Assembly: GCA_032622095.1 (NCBI GenBank)
Contig: CP136064.1
Span: 250,668,484 to 250,732,483 of the forward strand
Source: Siphonodentalium dalli
Taxonomy: Eukaryota > Mollusca > Scaphopoda > Gadilida > Siphonodentaliidae
DNA: 64,000 bases
Reading direction: 5' to 3'
Positions 42,918 through 52,966 of this stretch are shown here, one piece after another; position 1 is the stretch's first letter; every line of letters starts with the position of its first letter. A program made the position numbers and the translations under genes. The notes under the pieces are model-generated. The model did no database searches, was not told the origin of the DNA, and worked only from the letters and a program-made list of their open reading frames with translations.

Positions 42918-43520
42918 TCAAATGTTTGTATCGATTCGTTTATCTGTTTTTGGAATGTAGAATGGTCTCAGCTTCTTTTTCTTGGAAGTTTTCTTGGAAT
43001 TTTCAAAATCTGGATTTTTATCTTCAGATTTGTTCTGTGAATCATTCGTAGGATCAACAGGTCGGGGTTGTTTGAAAACATCTGATGTTGTAGACATCTC
43101 TTCAGTTTTGATATCTGCATTTTGTTCTTGTATTGTTACTGCTTGTAGACATTTTTGTATAGTTTTCACATTTTTTTTGTCGCCGAAATCTGTTTTACAA
43201 TGGAAGGACCAATGGGATTCTTGTCCGCATTTGTAACAGTAACCATATGGCGGTTTCCAATTTTTATCAGCTTTGTTTTTCTCTTGTTTCTCTTGCCATT
43301 GCATTTTGTTACAAAGTTTAAACAAATTGGCAGAGATCTGTCTCATTTCGACAAGATTATCTTGAATTTTTCTAGTCTGTGGCTGTGTAGATTTTTTTGA
43401 ATCTTCTTTATGTAGCTCAATATAGCTCTCTTCAATAACTGCAGGCCTTGGTCTTTTTCTAACAATATCTTCTTCGCTGGCGGCGTCGTCTGAAACAGGT
43501 CTTTTAATTCTCTTAAACAT
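42918..43520 (-). CDS. Zinc-knuckle protein sharing its N-terminus with polB, 200 aa
   Basis: The start at 43,520 (MFKRIKRPVSDDAASEED) mirrors the polB ATG at 43,716 across the palindrome centre. Its first 32 codons are identical to those of polB. Then unique sequence: a Lys/Gln-rich helix, CYKCGQESHWSFHC (CCHC zinc knuckle, C-x2-C-x4-H-x4-C) and a Lys-rich tail (KKTSKKKKLR) that could localise to the nucleus. Zinc knuckles bind single-stranded nucleic acids; a role in polymerase or genome handling is inference. The stop is convergent with the 120-aa gene and an AATAAA-type signal lies on the minus strand near 42,898. Confidence 0.75.
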   Translation of the reverse strand: MFKRIKRPVSDDAASEEDIVRKRPRPAVIEESYIELHKEDSKKSTQPQTRKIQDNLVEMRQISANLFKLCNKMQWQEKQEKNKADKNWKPPYGYCYKCGQESHWSFHCKTDFGDKKNVKTIQKCLQAVTIQEQNADIKTEEMSTTSDVFKQPRPVDPTNDSQNKSEDKNPDFENSKKTSKKKKLRPFYIPKTDKRIDTNI

Positions 43521-43811
43521 TTTTGTCTTGAGTTTTGTCAGCAAAAAATATTGCGACTGGCTTCTTCGGAGTTGAAGTGTAAAGTGTAGAATTACATCTG
43601 CTTTTATAGCATTTTCATCGCGAATGCTATAAAAGCAGATGTAATTCTACACTTTACACTTCAACTCCGAAGAAGCCAGTCGCAATATTTTTTGCTGACA
43701 AAACTCAAGACAAAAATGTTTAAGAGAATTAAAAGACCTGTTTCAGACGACGCCGCCAGCGAAGAAGATATTGTTAGAAAAAGACCAAGGCCTGCAGTTA
43801 TTGAAGAGAGC
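43425..43811. repeat. Inverted duplication (189-bp arms, 9-nt spacer) forming a divergent promoter
   Basis: 43,425-43,613 is the reverse complement of 43,623-43,811 with no mismatch that I can see; the centre is 43,618. Each arm contains a TATAAAAG box (43,601-43,608 minus; 43,628-43,635 plus), a leader of about 80 nt and the first 32 codons of a gene. The two TATA boxes are only 19 bp apart. The arms end exactly at the first codon of the polB acidic repeat. Confidence 0.95.
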
Positions 43812-46800
43812 GATATGGAAACTGATAAGGTAGAAAGTGAAGAGAGCGATATGGAAACTGATAGGGCAGAAAGTGAAGAGAGCGATATGGAAACTGATGA
43901 GGCAGAAAGTGAAGAGAGCGATATGGAAACTGATAGGGCAGAAAGTGAAGAAAGTTCTAGTGATGGGCAGATTGGACGCGGTCGAAGACAGAATAGAGAA
44001 ATTGGTGGGAAGAGAAAGAGAAGTCTGGCTAGAGAGCGTGTTGTGTTCAATCCAACAAAATATTTCAAAATGGAGCTGAACTCGGAGAAATTTTCCAGAA
44101 AATTTAAATCAGCATCACGACAATTTGGTGTGAAATTCGAGAAATTTACAGATCCAATCGAAAACATTCCAGAGATATTTGAGAAGTTGTCAGAAGAATT
44201 GAAACAGAAATGTTCACCAAATGAGAAGACAAGAATCAGAGTTACGATAAATCATCCAGGACTTGATATGAGCATTTTCATTCCATTCACAAAAGCCAGT
44301 GAATTGAATGGTGGGACACTCATGGATAATATTCAAAATGTGGTTCAATCAAATGCAGCCTTTACAATTCATGACGGTGCACTCAATTTCGAAATCTTCG
44401 TTACAGATATTCCGGAAGGTGGTACACGACACTCACTACATTATGGACCATTTGCAGACAAGAACAAGCTGACAAAAGTAAAAAGAAGTATTGTCCGGAT
44501 TGAAAATGCTGATGATGTTATGTGTATGTCAAGATCTATTGTCGTCGGAATGTGTAAGGCAGATAGTGATGGATCTGCGTGCTGGTCAAAGATATGGAAA
44601 AGAATAAGACAATCAATATACACAGCACAAACAGATGCAGCAAAAAATCTACTCAACCGTGCTGGCATTCCACACGATACAGTTTGCAGTATCAATGAGT
44701 TCCACAAGATTCAAGAAATATTGTATCCAGAATATGTTGTGAAAATTCACAATGAATTTGCTGGCGCTGGATTTCTATTTGAACCTGCAGAAATGTGTTC
44801 GGATAGCAAATGTGTACACATCTACTACAACAACAATCACTTCGACACCATAACATCAATCAAAGGATTTCTAGGCACCAGCTACTACTGCGAATTCTGC
44901 GACATTGGATTCCATATGCGTGGCGATCATCGATGCAGATTTGTTTGTGCATGCTGGTCATTGACACAGTGTAATTTCACAAATTGGGTGAAGTGTAGAA
45001 CGTGTCGACGATCATTCAGAAGTAAATCATGTTTCGACAACCATTTGAAGACGGAAGGAAAACAGAAAAGAAAAATATGTGATTTGGTTCAACTATGCAA
45101 CAATTGTGATGAAGAAATTCTCATCAATAAATCAAGCAGACATATATGTGCGGGGTTGAAGAAATGCAAACATTGCAAAGAAATCGTTGAAGCAGATCAC
45201 AGGTGCTACATTCCAAAATATGAATCACCGGAAAAGAAACCTGCAAAGATTCCATATGTATTCTTTGACTTTGAATGCAGACAAGACACAGGTGTTCATA
45301 TTCCAAACTTCTGTGTTGCACATACCGCTTGTGGAGATTGCATGTGCAAACCAATCGAAGAAAAATGTGAAACATGCGGACGGATTCCAGAGAATTTGTA
45401 TTCAAGGGTGACAATGTTTTAACAGACTTCACAAACTGGTTATTCCACCAAGATCACAAAGGATGTGTTGCAATAGCACATAATGCTCAGGGATACGATG
45501 CACAGTTTCTACTTCAAGCACTCATACAAAGTGGAATTCATAAACCAGAACTGATCATGAATGGAAACAAGATTCTCAGTTTAAAATGCAACAGCGTGAA
45601 AGTTATTGATTCTCTGAGTTTTCTGATGATGCCGCTTTCAAAGTTTCCACAAACTTTTCAGCTGAATGAGATGGCGAAAGGACACTTTCCACATTGGGCG
45701 AATTCACCAAAGTTTCAAAATTACATTGGACATTACTTGGCTTCTGATTACTACAAACCAGACATGATGAGCGTGGAAAATCGAGAGAAATTCTTTGAAT
45801 GGTACAATGAGAAAATAGAAAATTACGTGATATTCAACTTCCAAGAAGAGATGGAGAAGTACTGCAAATCAGACGTGGATATTCTTCGCCGTGGATGTGG
45901 AAAATTCAGGAAATACATATTGGAAACAGAACAGATTGACCCGTTCATTGAGTCAATAACATTGGCGCAAGTTTGCAATTTGGCATGGAGGAAGAATTCA
46001 ATGCCAGAGAAAACAATTGGAATCATTCCAGATGGTGGATACCCATGTGCTAAAAACTATTCCATGAAAGCGATACGTTGGCTTCAACATATATCATTGT
46101 CACGTATGATAACAATCAAGCATGCTTTGAATGGAGGAGAAATCAAGATTGGTGGACACTACGTCGATGGATATGAGGAAGCCACAAGAACAGTTTTTGA
46201 GATGAATGGATGTCTGTTTCATGGATGTCCAAAATGTTACAACAACAGACAATACAAGAATCCCTATACGATGCTCACCATGGAAGAATTATATACAAGA
46301 ACTCAACAGAAGAAAGATGAACTGGAAAGTGTTGGTTACAGAGTTGAATCAATTTGGGAGCATCAGATCGACGAAAGAATGAAATCGGATGTGAAATTCA
46401 AACAACAAATGGAATCTTTCTACAAACATCGAGACCCCATTTTGCCAAGAGAAGCATTGTTTGGTGGACGTACAAATGCCATCAAATTGTACGAGGAAAT
46501 TGATCAAGATTCCACAAAAGAAATCAAGTTCATCGATGTGTGTTCGTTGTATCCATTTTGCAACAAATATAAATTCTACCCTGTTGGACATCCAGAAATT
46601 TTGAGCCAAGAGCAGATCGATCAAGAACACATTAGAGACTATGCGGGGCTTGTTAAATGTACAATTTTACCACCATCGAAATTGTATATTCCAGTTCTAC
46701 CGATTCATTGTAACAAGAAAATGGTTTTTACTCTGTGCAACACTTGTGCCATCAATGAGAACGAGGCATGTAACCATTCAGAAGAAGATCGAGCTATAAC

Positions 46801-47775
46801 CGGAGTGTGGACCACGCCAGAATTATTCAAAGCAATGGATGTTGGCTACAAAATACTTGATGTGTACCAAATTTGGCATTGGACAGATTGGACAGATGAA
46901 ATATACAAATCCTATATCGACAAACATCTAAAGATCAAACAGGAATGTAGTGGTTATCCATTTGGTGTTGAGACAGAAGAACAGAAGCAAAAGTTTGTAC
47001 AGGATTATTATGCAGCTGAGGGTATAAAATTGGAGAACATCGAGAAGAATCCAGGAAAACGCCAAATATCTAAAATTATGATTAATTGTATATGGGGTAA
47101 GAATGCACAAAGAAATCTTATGTCAAAAACAGAGTATGTGGATAAACCATCACGTTATTTTGATTTGCTTACTAGTAACAATATAATTGTTCAAAATGTT
47201 ACACTTCTTGATGGTGACAAATTCATTCTGGTAAATTATGTTGATATTTTAGATAATATTGAACCTCATCATTCAGCAAATGTTGTTGTTGCTTCTTTTG
47301 TTACAGCGTATGCAAGATTACAATTGTATAAAGTTTTTAAAAAACTTGGAGATAGAGTGCTGTATTTTGATACAGACAGCTGTATGTATGTCAGTGATCC
47401 ATCAAAGAAGAACATCAAAGATTGGGGAAATGGAGCGACGAACATCCAGATGCAAAGATTGTCAAATTTGTTGGACTTGGGCCAAAGAACTACGGATATG
47501 AATACATCAAAGATGGGAGAAGATACACCAAATGTAAGGTAAAAGGTATCACTCTTGATTACAGCACAAGTCAAAAAGTTAATTTTGAAACAATGGTACA
47601 ATGTGTTAATGATCGTGAAAATTTCAAAACTGTTGTTGAGTATCCTTCCAGAATTAAAAGACAAAAGAACCATCAACTGATTAGTGAGTGTCAAACCAAA
47701 ACTTTCAGATCGGTGTACACAAAACGAAAACTCGTCAATGGTATTCATACATATCCATACGGATGGAGATGTTGA
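43716..47775 (+). CDS. polB: Protein-primed family B DNA polymerase, with two frameshifts
   Basis: Replicates the linear element from a terminal protein. The ATG at 43,716 sits 80 nt after the TATA box. Order: basic N-terminus; four 12-residue acidic repeats (ESDMETDRAESE type, 43,804-43,947); long N-terminal region; Cys/His-rich zinc-finger region at about 44,885-45,215 (EFCDIGFHMRGDHRC and CKHCKEIVEADHRC among them); ExoI FFDFE at about 45,262; ExoII NAQGYDAQ; ExoIII YCKSDVDI; PolA FIDVCSLYP near 46,530; PolB motif KIMINCIWGK near 47,075; PolC YFDTDS near 47,366. Breaks occur near 45,375-45,390 and near 47,400-47,410. Each moves the frame as a 1-nt deletion would, and conserved sequence resumes after each. 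Catalytic motifs are all present. These could be assembly indels or decay. Confidence 0.9.
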
Positions 47776-47791
47776 GTCATTTCATGTCAAG

Positions 47792-48388
47792 ATGTTGGCA
47801 GGAGTAGTACCTCCAGAAATTGCTGAGAAGATTTATGGATATTTGGTGGCACAGTCAACGCTTATTCCAGAGATAAAGAAGGAATTACAAGAAGTCTGGT
47901 TTGAAAGAGAAAAGAAAGCAATACTACGATGCTGTGATGTCGGCGAATGTTTACAGAGATTGGCCTATCTTGAGTCAAGTATATCTTCTCATTTCTCTCA
48001 AAAATATATTGAATCATTTATTAAATTCAAAACATTTTTTCTCATTGAAAAAATATCTGATTTTTGGATATTTGGTGGTGATCAACCCCATTTAGATTTA
48101 GATTTAGGAACTTTTGATGAACATGACTATATTCATTATACAAAGTATGAAGATCATTTTCCTCTTGCTGGGGGAACTTTTGAATCAGCTCCTAGGATCT
48201 ATGGGTATTTGTTAACAAAAAAAATGTCAACACATGCAAAAATTCAAAACATTTTGGGGGATGATTTTTATATTTACAGAACAAAGTACAGAAGAATAGA
48301 AGACTATAATAATTGGATTATTGAAATATATGGAAATATTTACAGCTTTGGAGATTTCTCTTTAAGAACTAAATTCACACGTCGTTAA
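47792..48388 (+). CDS. Unknown Polinton protein, 198 aa
   Basis: The start is set at 47,792 (MLAGVVPPEIAEKIYGYLVA), 16 nt after the polB stop; the frame is open further upstream but inside polB. Alternating hydrophobic/charged segments, a Cys pair (ILRCCDVGECL) and an aromatic-rich C-terminus (DDFYIYRTKYRRIEDYNNW). No domain recognised. It sits between polB and the packaging ATPase, where Polintons carry variable genes. Confidence 0.6.
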   Translation: MLAGVVPPEIAEKIYGYLVAQSTLIPEIKKELQEVWFEREKKAILRCCDVGECLQRLAYLESSISSHFSQKYIESFIKFKTFFLIEKISDFWIFGGDQPHLDLDLGTFDEHDYIHYTKYEDHFPLAGGTFESAPRIYGYLLTKKMSTHAKIQNILGDDFYIYRTKYRRIEDYNNWIIEIYGNIYSFGDFSLRTKFTRR

Positions 48389-48421
48389 GTTCACTCTCTG
48401 ATTAGACATCAAAGTGACAAC

Positions 48422-49072
48422 ATGGAAGAATCTTTACTTTTCCAACATCCGTGTAATTTCTTTATCAGCGGACCTAGTGGATCAGGTAAAACAGAATTTG
48501 TTAAAAAAGTTATTGAATTTAAACACGATTTATTCCAAACACCACCAAAGAAAATAGTTTGGTGTTACAAAGAATGGCAAGACACATACAATCGTATAAA
48601 AGAAATTGATAACGTTGAGTTTATCGATGGTATTCCAGACGATGATGAGGAAATTGTATCAGATAAATCATTTCCTCATCTTGTTGTTTTCGATGACATG
48701 ATGGGGGAACAAGATGAAGACAAAATAATGCTTTGGTTTACTAGAAAAGGTCATCATCGAAATGCTTCAATAATTTACATTACTCAAAACATGTTCCAAA
48801 AATCAAAAAGTAGCAGAACTATAAGTTTGAATGCACACTACATGGTTTTATTTCAAAGCGTTCGAGATAAAAATCAAATAAAAGTTTTGGCTCATCAAAT
48901 GCAAACCAATCATTTGAAACAAGCATACGAAGATGCAACTTCAATAAATCATGGATATATTTTAGTAGATTTTCATCCTAGAACAGAAAATTATTTGCGA
49001 ATTAGAACTGATATTTTCCATAAATGGTTGACAGCTAAAGACCGAGGTCTTGTCATTTATTCAAAAGTATAA
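48422..49072 (+). CDS. Genome-packaging ATPase (FtsK/HerA, A32-like)
   Basis: 216 aa. Walker A GPSGSGKT at residues 17-24, Walker B LVVFDDMM with the acidic pair at 91-92, then ASIIYITQNMF containing the sensor-type Gln (TQN) typical of A32-like ATPases. Length matches Polinton ATPases. It would pump element DNA into capsids. The first residues (SLLFQHPCNFFISGPSG) match the usual 'hPf.iiv.GpsgSGKs' opening. The start ATG 33 nt after the previous stop is the only reasonable one. Confidence 0.92.
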   Translation: MEESLLFQHPCNFFISGPSGSGKTEFVKKVIEFKHDLFQTPPKKIVWCYKEWQDTYNRIKEIDNVEFIDGIPDDDEEIVSDKSFPHLVVFDDMMGEQDEDKIMLWFTRKGHHRNASIIYITQNMFQKSKSSRTISLNAHYMVLFQSVRDKNQIKVLAHQMQTNHLKQAYEDATSINHGYILVDFHPRTENYLRIRTDIFHKWLTAKDRGLVIYSKV

Positions 49073-49106
49073 ATTCAGTTGTTGTTACTTTTTTCATTTT
49101 AGAACC

Positions 49107-49693
49107 ATGTCGTCCACCGAGATGTTTAGTCATGATGAACTGTCACAAATTATAAATTTCTTCACTTTTGCAGCTGAATTATTTCTTGAACATGATTGGA
49201 AATTACCATCACAGACAAAAAAGTTTTTTCAGAGAAATAAAAATGTTCTTAAAAAAATCTCTGATCGATCAACTGATATGGAAACAAAACGCAATTTAAT
49301 TTTACAACGAGGTGGTAGTGGGTTCCTTGGGGGAGTTTTAATTAGAAGTCTTTTGAAAAATTCATTTGAACAAACTGGTAGACAATCTAAAAGTAAATCA
49401 AAGGTTTCTCCAAAACGTTCAAAGATTACACTGATGCAAACACAACAAAGGGGTAATCAAAAAGAATCTAAACGTAAAACAAAGCTTTCTCTAAATCATT
49501 CAAATTTACACCGATGCAAACTCAACAAAATCAACATTCTAAATTTACACCTATACCTTCTCAGCAGAACCCTCAACATCAACCGTTACAAAAAAAACCA
49601 GTTATTGATCTTGAATTTTCTAAATTTATGCCGTTGTCTGATCCATCGAAATCGGCATTCGAAGCTTTAGAATGGTTCAATCAGAAAAGATAA
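49107..49693 (+). CDS. Polinton accessory protein with Gly-Gly hydrophobic motif, frameshifted
   Basis: The start at 49,107 (MSSTEMFSHDELSQIINFF) is preferred over the overlapping upstream ATG. Around residues 70-90, NLILQRGGSGFLGGVLIRSL resembles the 'Q+GGFL..L..PL' tail of the next gene and could be an adenain-type processing site (inference). Near 49,490 the frame breaks as a 1-nt deletion would break it. The sequence beyond continues sensibly in the new frame (TPMQTQQNQHSKFTPIPSQQ, then SAFEALEWFNQ) to a TAA at 49,693. The frame kept by a naive reading past 49,490 is low-complexity nonsense. Function unknown. Confidence 0.6.
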
Positions 49694-49749
49694 AAGATGA
49701 AACATATAATTTTTCTGCTCATTTTGAGACAACTACTTAGACTGTGAAG

Positions 49750-50112
49750 ATGTCTTCAAAAACTAAGAGCCGGAAAGTACCGCTGATAAAAAAATATGGG
49801 GAGTTGATTGTTGCAATGAGTAAAGTTCCATCTGCATATAAAAAGAAAATGATCAACGATGCTCCGAAACAAGTGATGGATTGCATTTCAGAATGTTGTC
49901 AAAATCTTTTAAAAGGTAATGTAAAACTGAATGAAGCTCAGAACCGCAAGTTACATTCGAAGTGTAAACATATCAGATATCTTGCAGACAAGAACAAACC
50001 TTTGCAACAAAAGAAGAAAATTTTGAATCAAAAAGGTGGCTTTTTACCATTATTATTTCTTGCTCCATTGATTAGCAAAACATTAGGTGCAGTTGTTAAA
50101 AATATTTTGTAA
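49750..50112 (+). CDS. Polinton small basic protein with C-terminal hydrophobic GG motif
   Basis: About 120 aa from the ATG at 49,750. Helical basic body (QVMDCISECCQNLLKGNVKL, KLHSKCKHIRYLADKNKPL) and a tail KKILNQKGGFLPLLFLAPLI followed by a second hydrophobic stretch. Proteins with this 'KK.I.Q+GGFL..L' ending recur in Polintons and retain one membrane-active-looking helix. Role unknown, possibly a minor virion protein cleaved by the element protease (inference). Confidence 0.7.
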   Translation: MSSKTKSRKVPLIKKYGELIVAMSKVPSAYKKKMINDAPKQVMDCISECCQNLLKGNVKLNEAQNRKLHSKCKHIRYLADKNKPLQQKKKILNQKGGFLPLLFLAPLISKTLGAVVKNIL

Positions 50113-50132
50113 AAACTAAATCTCAAATAAAT

Positions 50133-50852
50133 ATGAAGAAAATGGTTATTGTACCATTCAGAATGTTGGAAGATTTCAAACAATGGAAAATGTCAGAAAT
50201 GAATAAACCTCAATTACCTCCTGATCCTGCAATTTCAAATGTTTCAGATTCTTACAAAGAATTGAAATCAGTTTATGATAAAAATATTTCTGAATCAGAA
50301 AAGGCACAGTTATTTGGAGAAAATTTGTACAAATTGAAAACTTCACAAAAATCTTTAAATTCAAAATTCAGTTTACCTGAACAAAAGTTATCTGAAAACT
50401 TTGGGAACATGAGTGAACATATATTGGAAAGTGTTCCATCTAAACTTCGTGGTAAAGCACAACAAATTTTAACATTGTTGTCAACTAATCCTAAACTTAG
50501 ATGGGATGATCGTGGACAATTAATTTATGGAACAGAAACAGTTACTGGATCAAATATAATTGATTTGATAAACGATGTTGTTCGTCACCGAAAAGGTTTT
50601 GACCCAGTTGGTTATGAAACATTCCTACGTGGATTGGGGGAACTTAATGTACCACAAGATTATGTAGGTAACAGGAATCGATGGTTGTGGATACAAAGAC
50701 ATTTAAAAGGTCACACTGGTGATGAGTTTCATACACCTCATGCAACTCCTAGCAGTGGCAAGTCAAGAAAACGTTCAGTTGATATTTTCACACCTCAAAG
50801 TTTTCCTAAAACCAGAAAATCTATTTTGAAAGAATGGTCCCCACTTACATAA
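50133..50852 (+). CDS. Conserved Polinton protein of unknown function, 239 aa
   Basis: N-terminal charged helices, then the block ILESVPSKLRGKAQQILTLL, KLRWDDRGQLIYG and GSNIIDLINDVVRH, which I recognise as a recurrent Polinton ORF preceding the integrase. The end is basic (SGKSRKRSVD). The last 19 nt overlap the integrase start in the -1 frame. Molecular role not known; possibly a virion core or DNA-binding protein (inference). Confidence 0.7.
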   Translation: MKKMVIVPFRMLEDFKQWKMSEMNKPQLPPDPAISNVSDSYKELKSVYDKNISESEKAQLFGENLYKLKTSQKSLNSKFSLPEQKLSENFGNMSEHILESVPSKLRGKAQQILTLLSTNPKLRWDDRGQLIYGTETVTGSNIIDLINDVVRHRKGFDPVGYETFLRGLGELNVPQDYVGNRNRWLWIQRHLKGHTGDEFHTPHATPSSGKSRKRSVDIFTPQSFPKTRKSILKEWSPLT

Positions 50853-51928
50853 AATTTGACAAACTTCTAACTGAAATTTACTACAATCCAAAAGAAGTTG
50901 GTGGTTTCAGTGGAGCAAATCAACTTTTTAAAAATGCGAAAGAAACAAATAACAAAATTAAACTTTCAGATGTTAAAAAATGGTTACAATGGCAAAAAAC
51001 ATATACTTTGCACAAACCAATTGTTCGGAAATTTCGCAGACGTAAAACTATTGTTGCAGGAATTGATATTCAGTGGCAAGCTGATTTGGCAGATTTGCAA
51101 ACTTTGCAAAAGCACAATGACAATTACAGATATTTACTTTGTGTTATTGATGTGTTCTCAAAATTTGCATGGGTTGAAAAAATTAAAGACAAAACTGGTA
51201 AAACTTTAGTTAAAACATTTCAGAAAATTCTCAAATCATCAAAACGAAAACCAGTTTCATTTCAATCTGACAAAGGTTCCGAATTCAAAAATAAATTATT
51301 TTTACAATTTTTGAAATCTAAGAAAATTCATTTTTTCACAACAGAGAATCCAGAGACAAAAGCAAGTATAGTTGAACGTTTTCAACGGACATTGAAAACA
51401 AAGATGTGGAAATATTTTACACATAATCAAACTTTGAAATACAATGATGTTTTGCACTATTTTGTGAATTCTTACAACAAAAGTTTTCATAGAAGTATTA
51501 AGATGGCACCAGTTTTAGTAACTCGAGAAAATGAAATTGAAGTTTCCAGAAATCTTTATGGAAAGTTAAAAACGAAAATAGATAAGATCTTGAAAGTTGG
51601 AGATTTTGTTAGAATAAATAAAACAAAGAGAACTTTTGATAAAGGATATCTTCCAAATTGGACAAAAGAAATTTTCAAAATTAGTAGAGTTTGTAAAAGT
51701 ACACCATTAACTTACAAATTAGTAGATTTAGATGGTGAAAACATCGCAGGTTCATTTTATGGTAAAGAAATTCAACATATAAAGGATAATAAAGTTTACG
51801 AAATTGAATCAGTTGTTGGTAAACGTTCAAGAAAAGTTGCTGGTAAATCAGTTAGAGAAATTAAAGTTCATTGGGGTGGTTATCCTAAAAAATTTGACAG
51901 TTGGATTCCTGCCACAAATTTGGTATAA
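50834..51928 (+). CDS. int: Retroviral-type DDE integrase with chromodomain
   Basis: 364 aa. Catalytic-core residues in order: D84 (WQADLADL), D146 (FQSDKGSEF), E181 (ASIVERFQRTLK), spacing as in D,D-35-E integrases. The rve core continues to LHYFVNSYNKSFHRSIKMAP. An SH3-like segment follows (VGDFVRINKTKRTFDKGYLP). The C-terminus (YEIESVVGKR, KVHWGGYPKKFDSWIPATNL) is a chromodomain, which in such elements may guide insertion to histone marks. It inserts the element with 6-bp duplications, consistent with the flanks. Intact. Confidence 0.95.
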   Translation: MVPTYIKFDKLLTEIYYNPKEVGGFSGANQLFKNAKETNNKIKLSDVKKWLQWQKTYTLHKPIVRKFRRRKTIVAGIDIQWQADLADLQTLQKHNDNYRYLLCVIDVFSKFAWVEKIKDKTGKTLVKTFQKILKSSKRKPVSFQSDKGSEFKNKLFLQFLKSKKIHFFTTENPETKASIVERFQRTLKTKMWKYFTHNQTLKYNDVLHYFVNSYNKSFHRSIKMAPVLVTRENEIEVSRNLYGKLKTKIDKILKVGDFVRINKTKRTFDKGYLPNWTKEIFKISRVCKSTPLTYKLVDLDGENIAGSFYGKEIQHIKDNKVYEIESVVGKRSRKVAGKSVREIKVHWGGYPKKFDSWIPATNLV

Positions 51929-51938
51929 AACTTTTAAC

Positions 51939-52961
51939 ATGGCTCAAAATGGTTCAGTTGATCTGGATGCTCCATCACAATTTCAAATCTGTGGAGAAAA
52001 AATTGCAAAAAATCAAGTAACATATTTTACACAAATTATTATAATTGTTGGTATAATCGCTACAGCGTTTGAAATATTTGAAAAATCAGTCGACAGAAAT
52101 TTTGAAAGTATGAATTCTTTCTACATTACAATTCCGAGCGACAGTTCAATGGTAATGTATCCAAACAATACTCAATGTTGTTTTACTGTACAATTACCAA
52201 AACCAATTCAAATTGATAAAGAAAAATGGGAAGTTGCATTAGTCGAACTGATAACACCTTCAGAAACATACAATGTTACAGGGGATTCGTGTAAATTCAA
52301 TTTGATTACAACTGATGCAATAATACTGTCTGTTCTTCAAAATCGTTTTGAAGAAAAGATATTTACGAGACCTGATGGCGTTCGTGCAATTGAAATACAG
52401 ATACGCGAAGGTTCGTATACCTCTGCGACAGATTTACTTGATACAATGCAAGATGTAATTGATGAAACACTTGGAGAAGCAATGCAAAACGAATACGGAT
52501 TTCACATCAAGTACTCAAAAGTTACAAAACGTGTGAAAATTATTCGCAAGAGTTTAAGTATCCCAAAACTAGGAATTGAATTACCACAATGTCTTTTGCA
52601 CAAGTTGGGTTACAAAACTGAAAACGCTTCTGAAGATTTTTATTCAAATAGTAGATTTCCGTTTGGTGTAGATTTGTTTGTTGGTCATAATCAAATGTTT
52701 GTTTATTCTGATATTGCCGATTTCACAATTGTTGGAAATGTTGAAGTACAAATTTTACGAGTTGTTTCTTTCAGAATTAAAAGAGATATCGACGGATTAC
52801 ATGTAAAACATGAATTTTTAAATTTACATTATGTTCCAGTTTCAAAGTCATACTTTGACAAAATTAGTGTAAATATAAGTGGCGACACAGGAGAATCAAT
52901 TCAGTTTATTGGTGGTAAGTCTTTGGCGAAGCTGCATTTCAGAAAACGAGAGGAGTTCTAA
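51939..52961 (+). CDS. Penton-like minor capsid protein with fused N-terminal membrane segment
   Basis: The start at 51,939 (MAQNGSVDLDAPSQF) lies 11 nt after the integrase stop; the frame is open further upstream but would overlap integrase. Residues 1-57 contain FQICGEKIAKNQVTYFTQ and a hydrophobic segment (IIIIVGIIATAF), as in a separate small Polinton membrane protein. From residue 58 (MNSFYITIPSDSSMVMYPNN, WEVALVELITPS) the sequence matches the usual beginning of the Polinton penton (single jelly-roll minor capsid) protein. That protein normally starts at such a Met, here at 52,110. Either one fused protein or initiation at 52,110 is possible. Confidence 0.8.
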   Translation: MAQNGSVDLDAPSQFQICGEKIAKNQVTYFTQIIIIVGIIATAFEIFEKSVDRNFESMNSFYITIPSDSSMVMYPNNTQCCFTVQLPKPIQIDKEKWEVALVELITPSETYNVTGDSCKFNLITTDAIILSVLQNRFEEKIFTRPDGVRAIEIQIREGSYTSATDLLDTMQDVIDETLGEAMQNEYGFHIKYSKVTKRVKIIRKSLSIPKLGIELPQCLLHKLGYKTENASEDFYSNSRFPFGVDLFVGHNQMFVYSDIADFTIVGNVEVQILRVVSFRIKRDIDGLHVKHEFLNLHYVPVSKSYFDKISVNISGDTGESIQFIGGKSLAKLHFRKREEF

Positions 52962-52966
52962 AAACA

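Noticed and set aside
42982..43400. Plus-strand frames opposite the zinc-knuckle gene
   Set aside because: Hydrophobic antisense shadows of a Lys/Glu-rich coding strand.
43614..43622. Replication origin at the palindrome centre
   Set aside because: Polintons are expected to replicate from protein-primed termini; the TATA boxes explain the structure as a divergent promoter, and no origin feature is visible.
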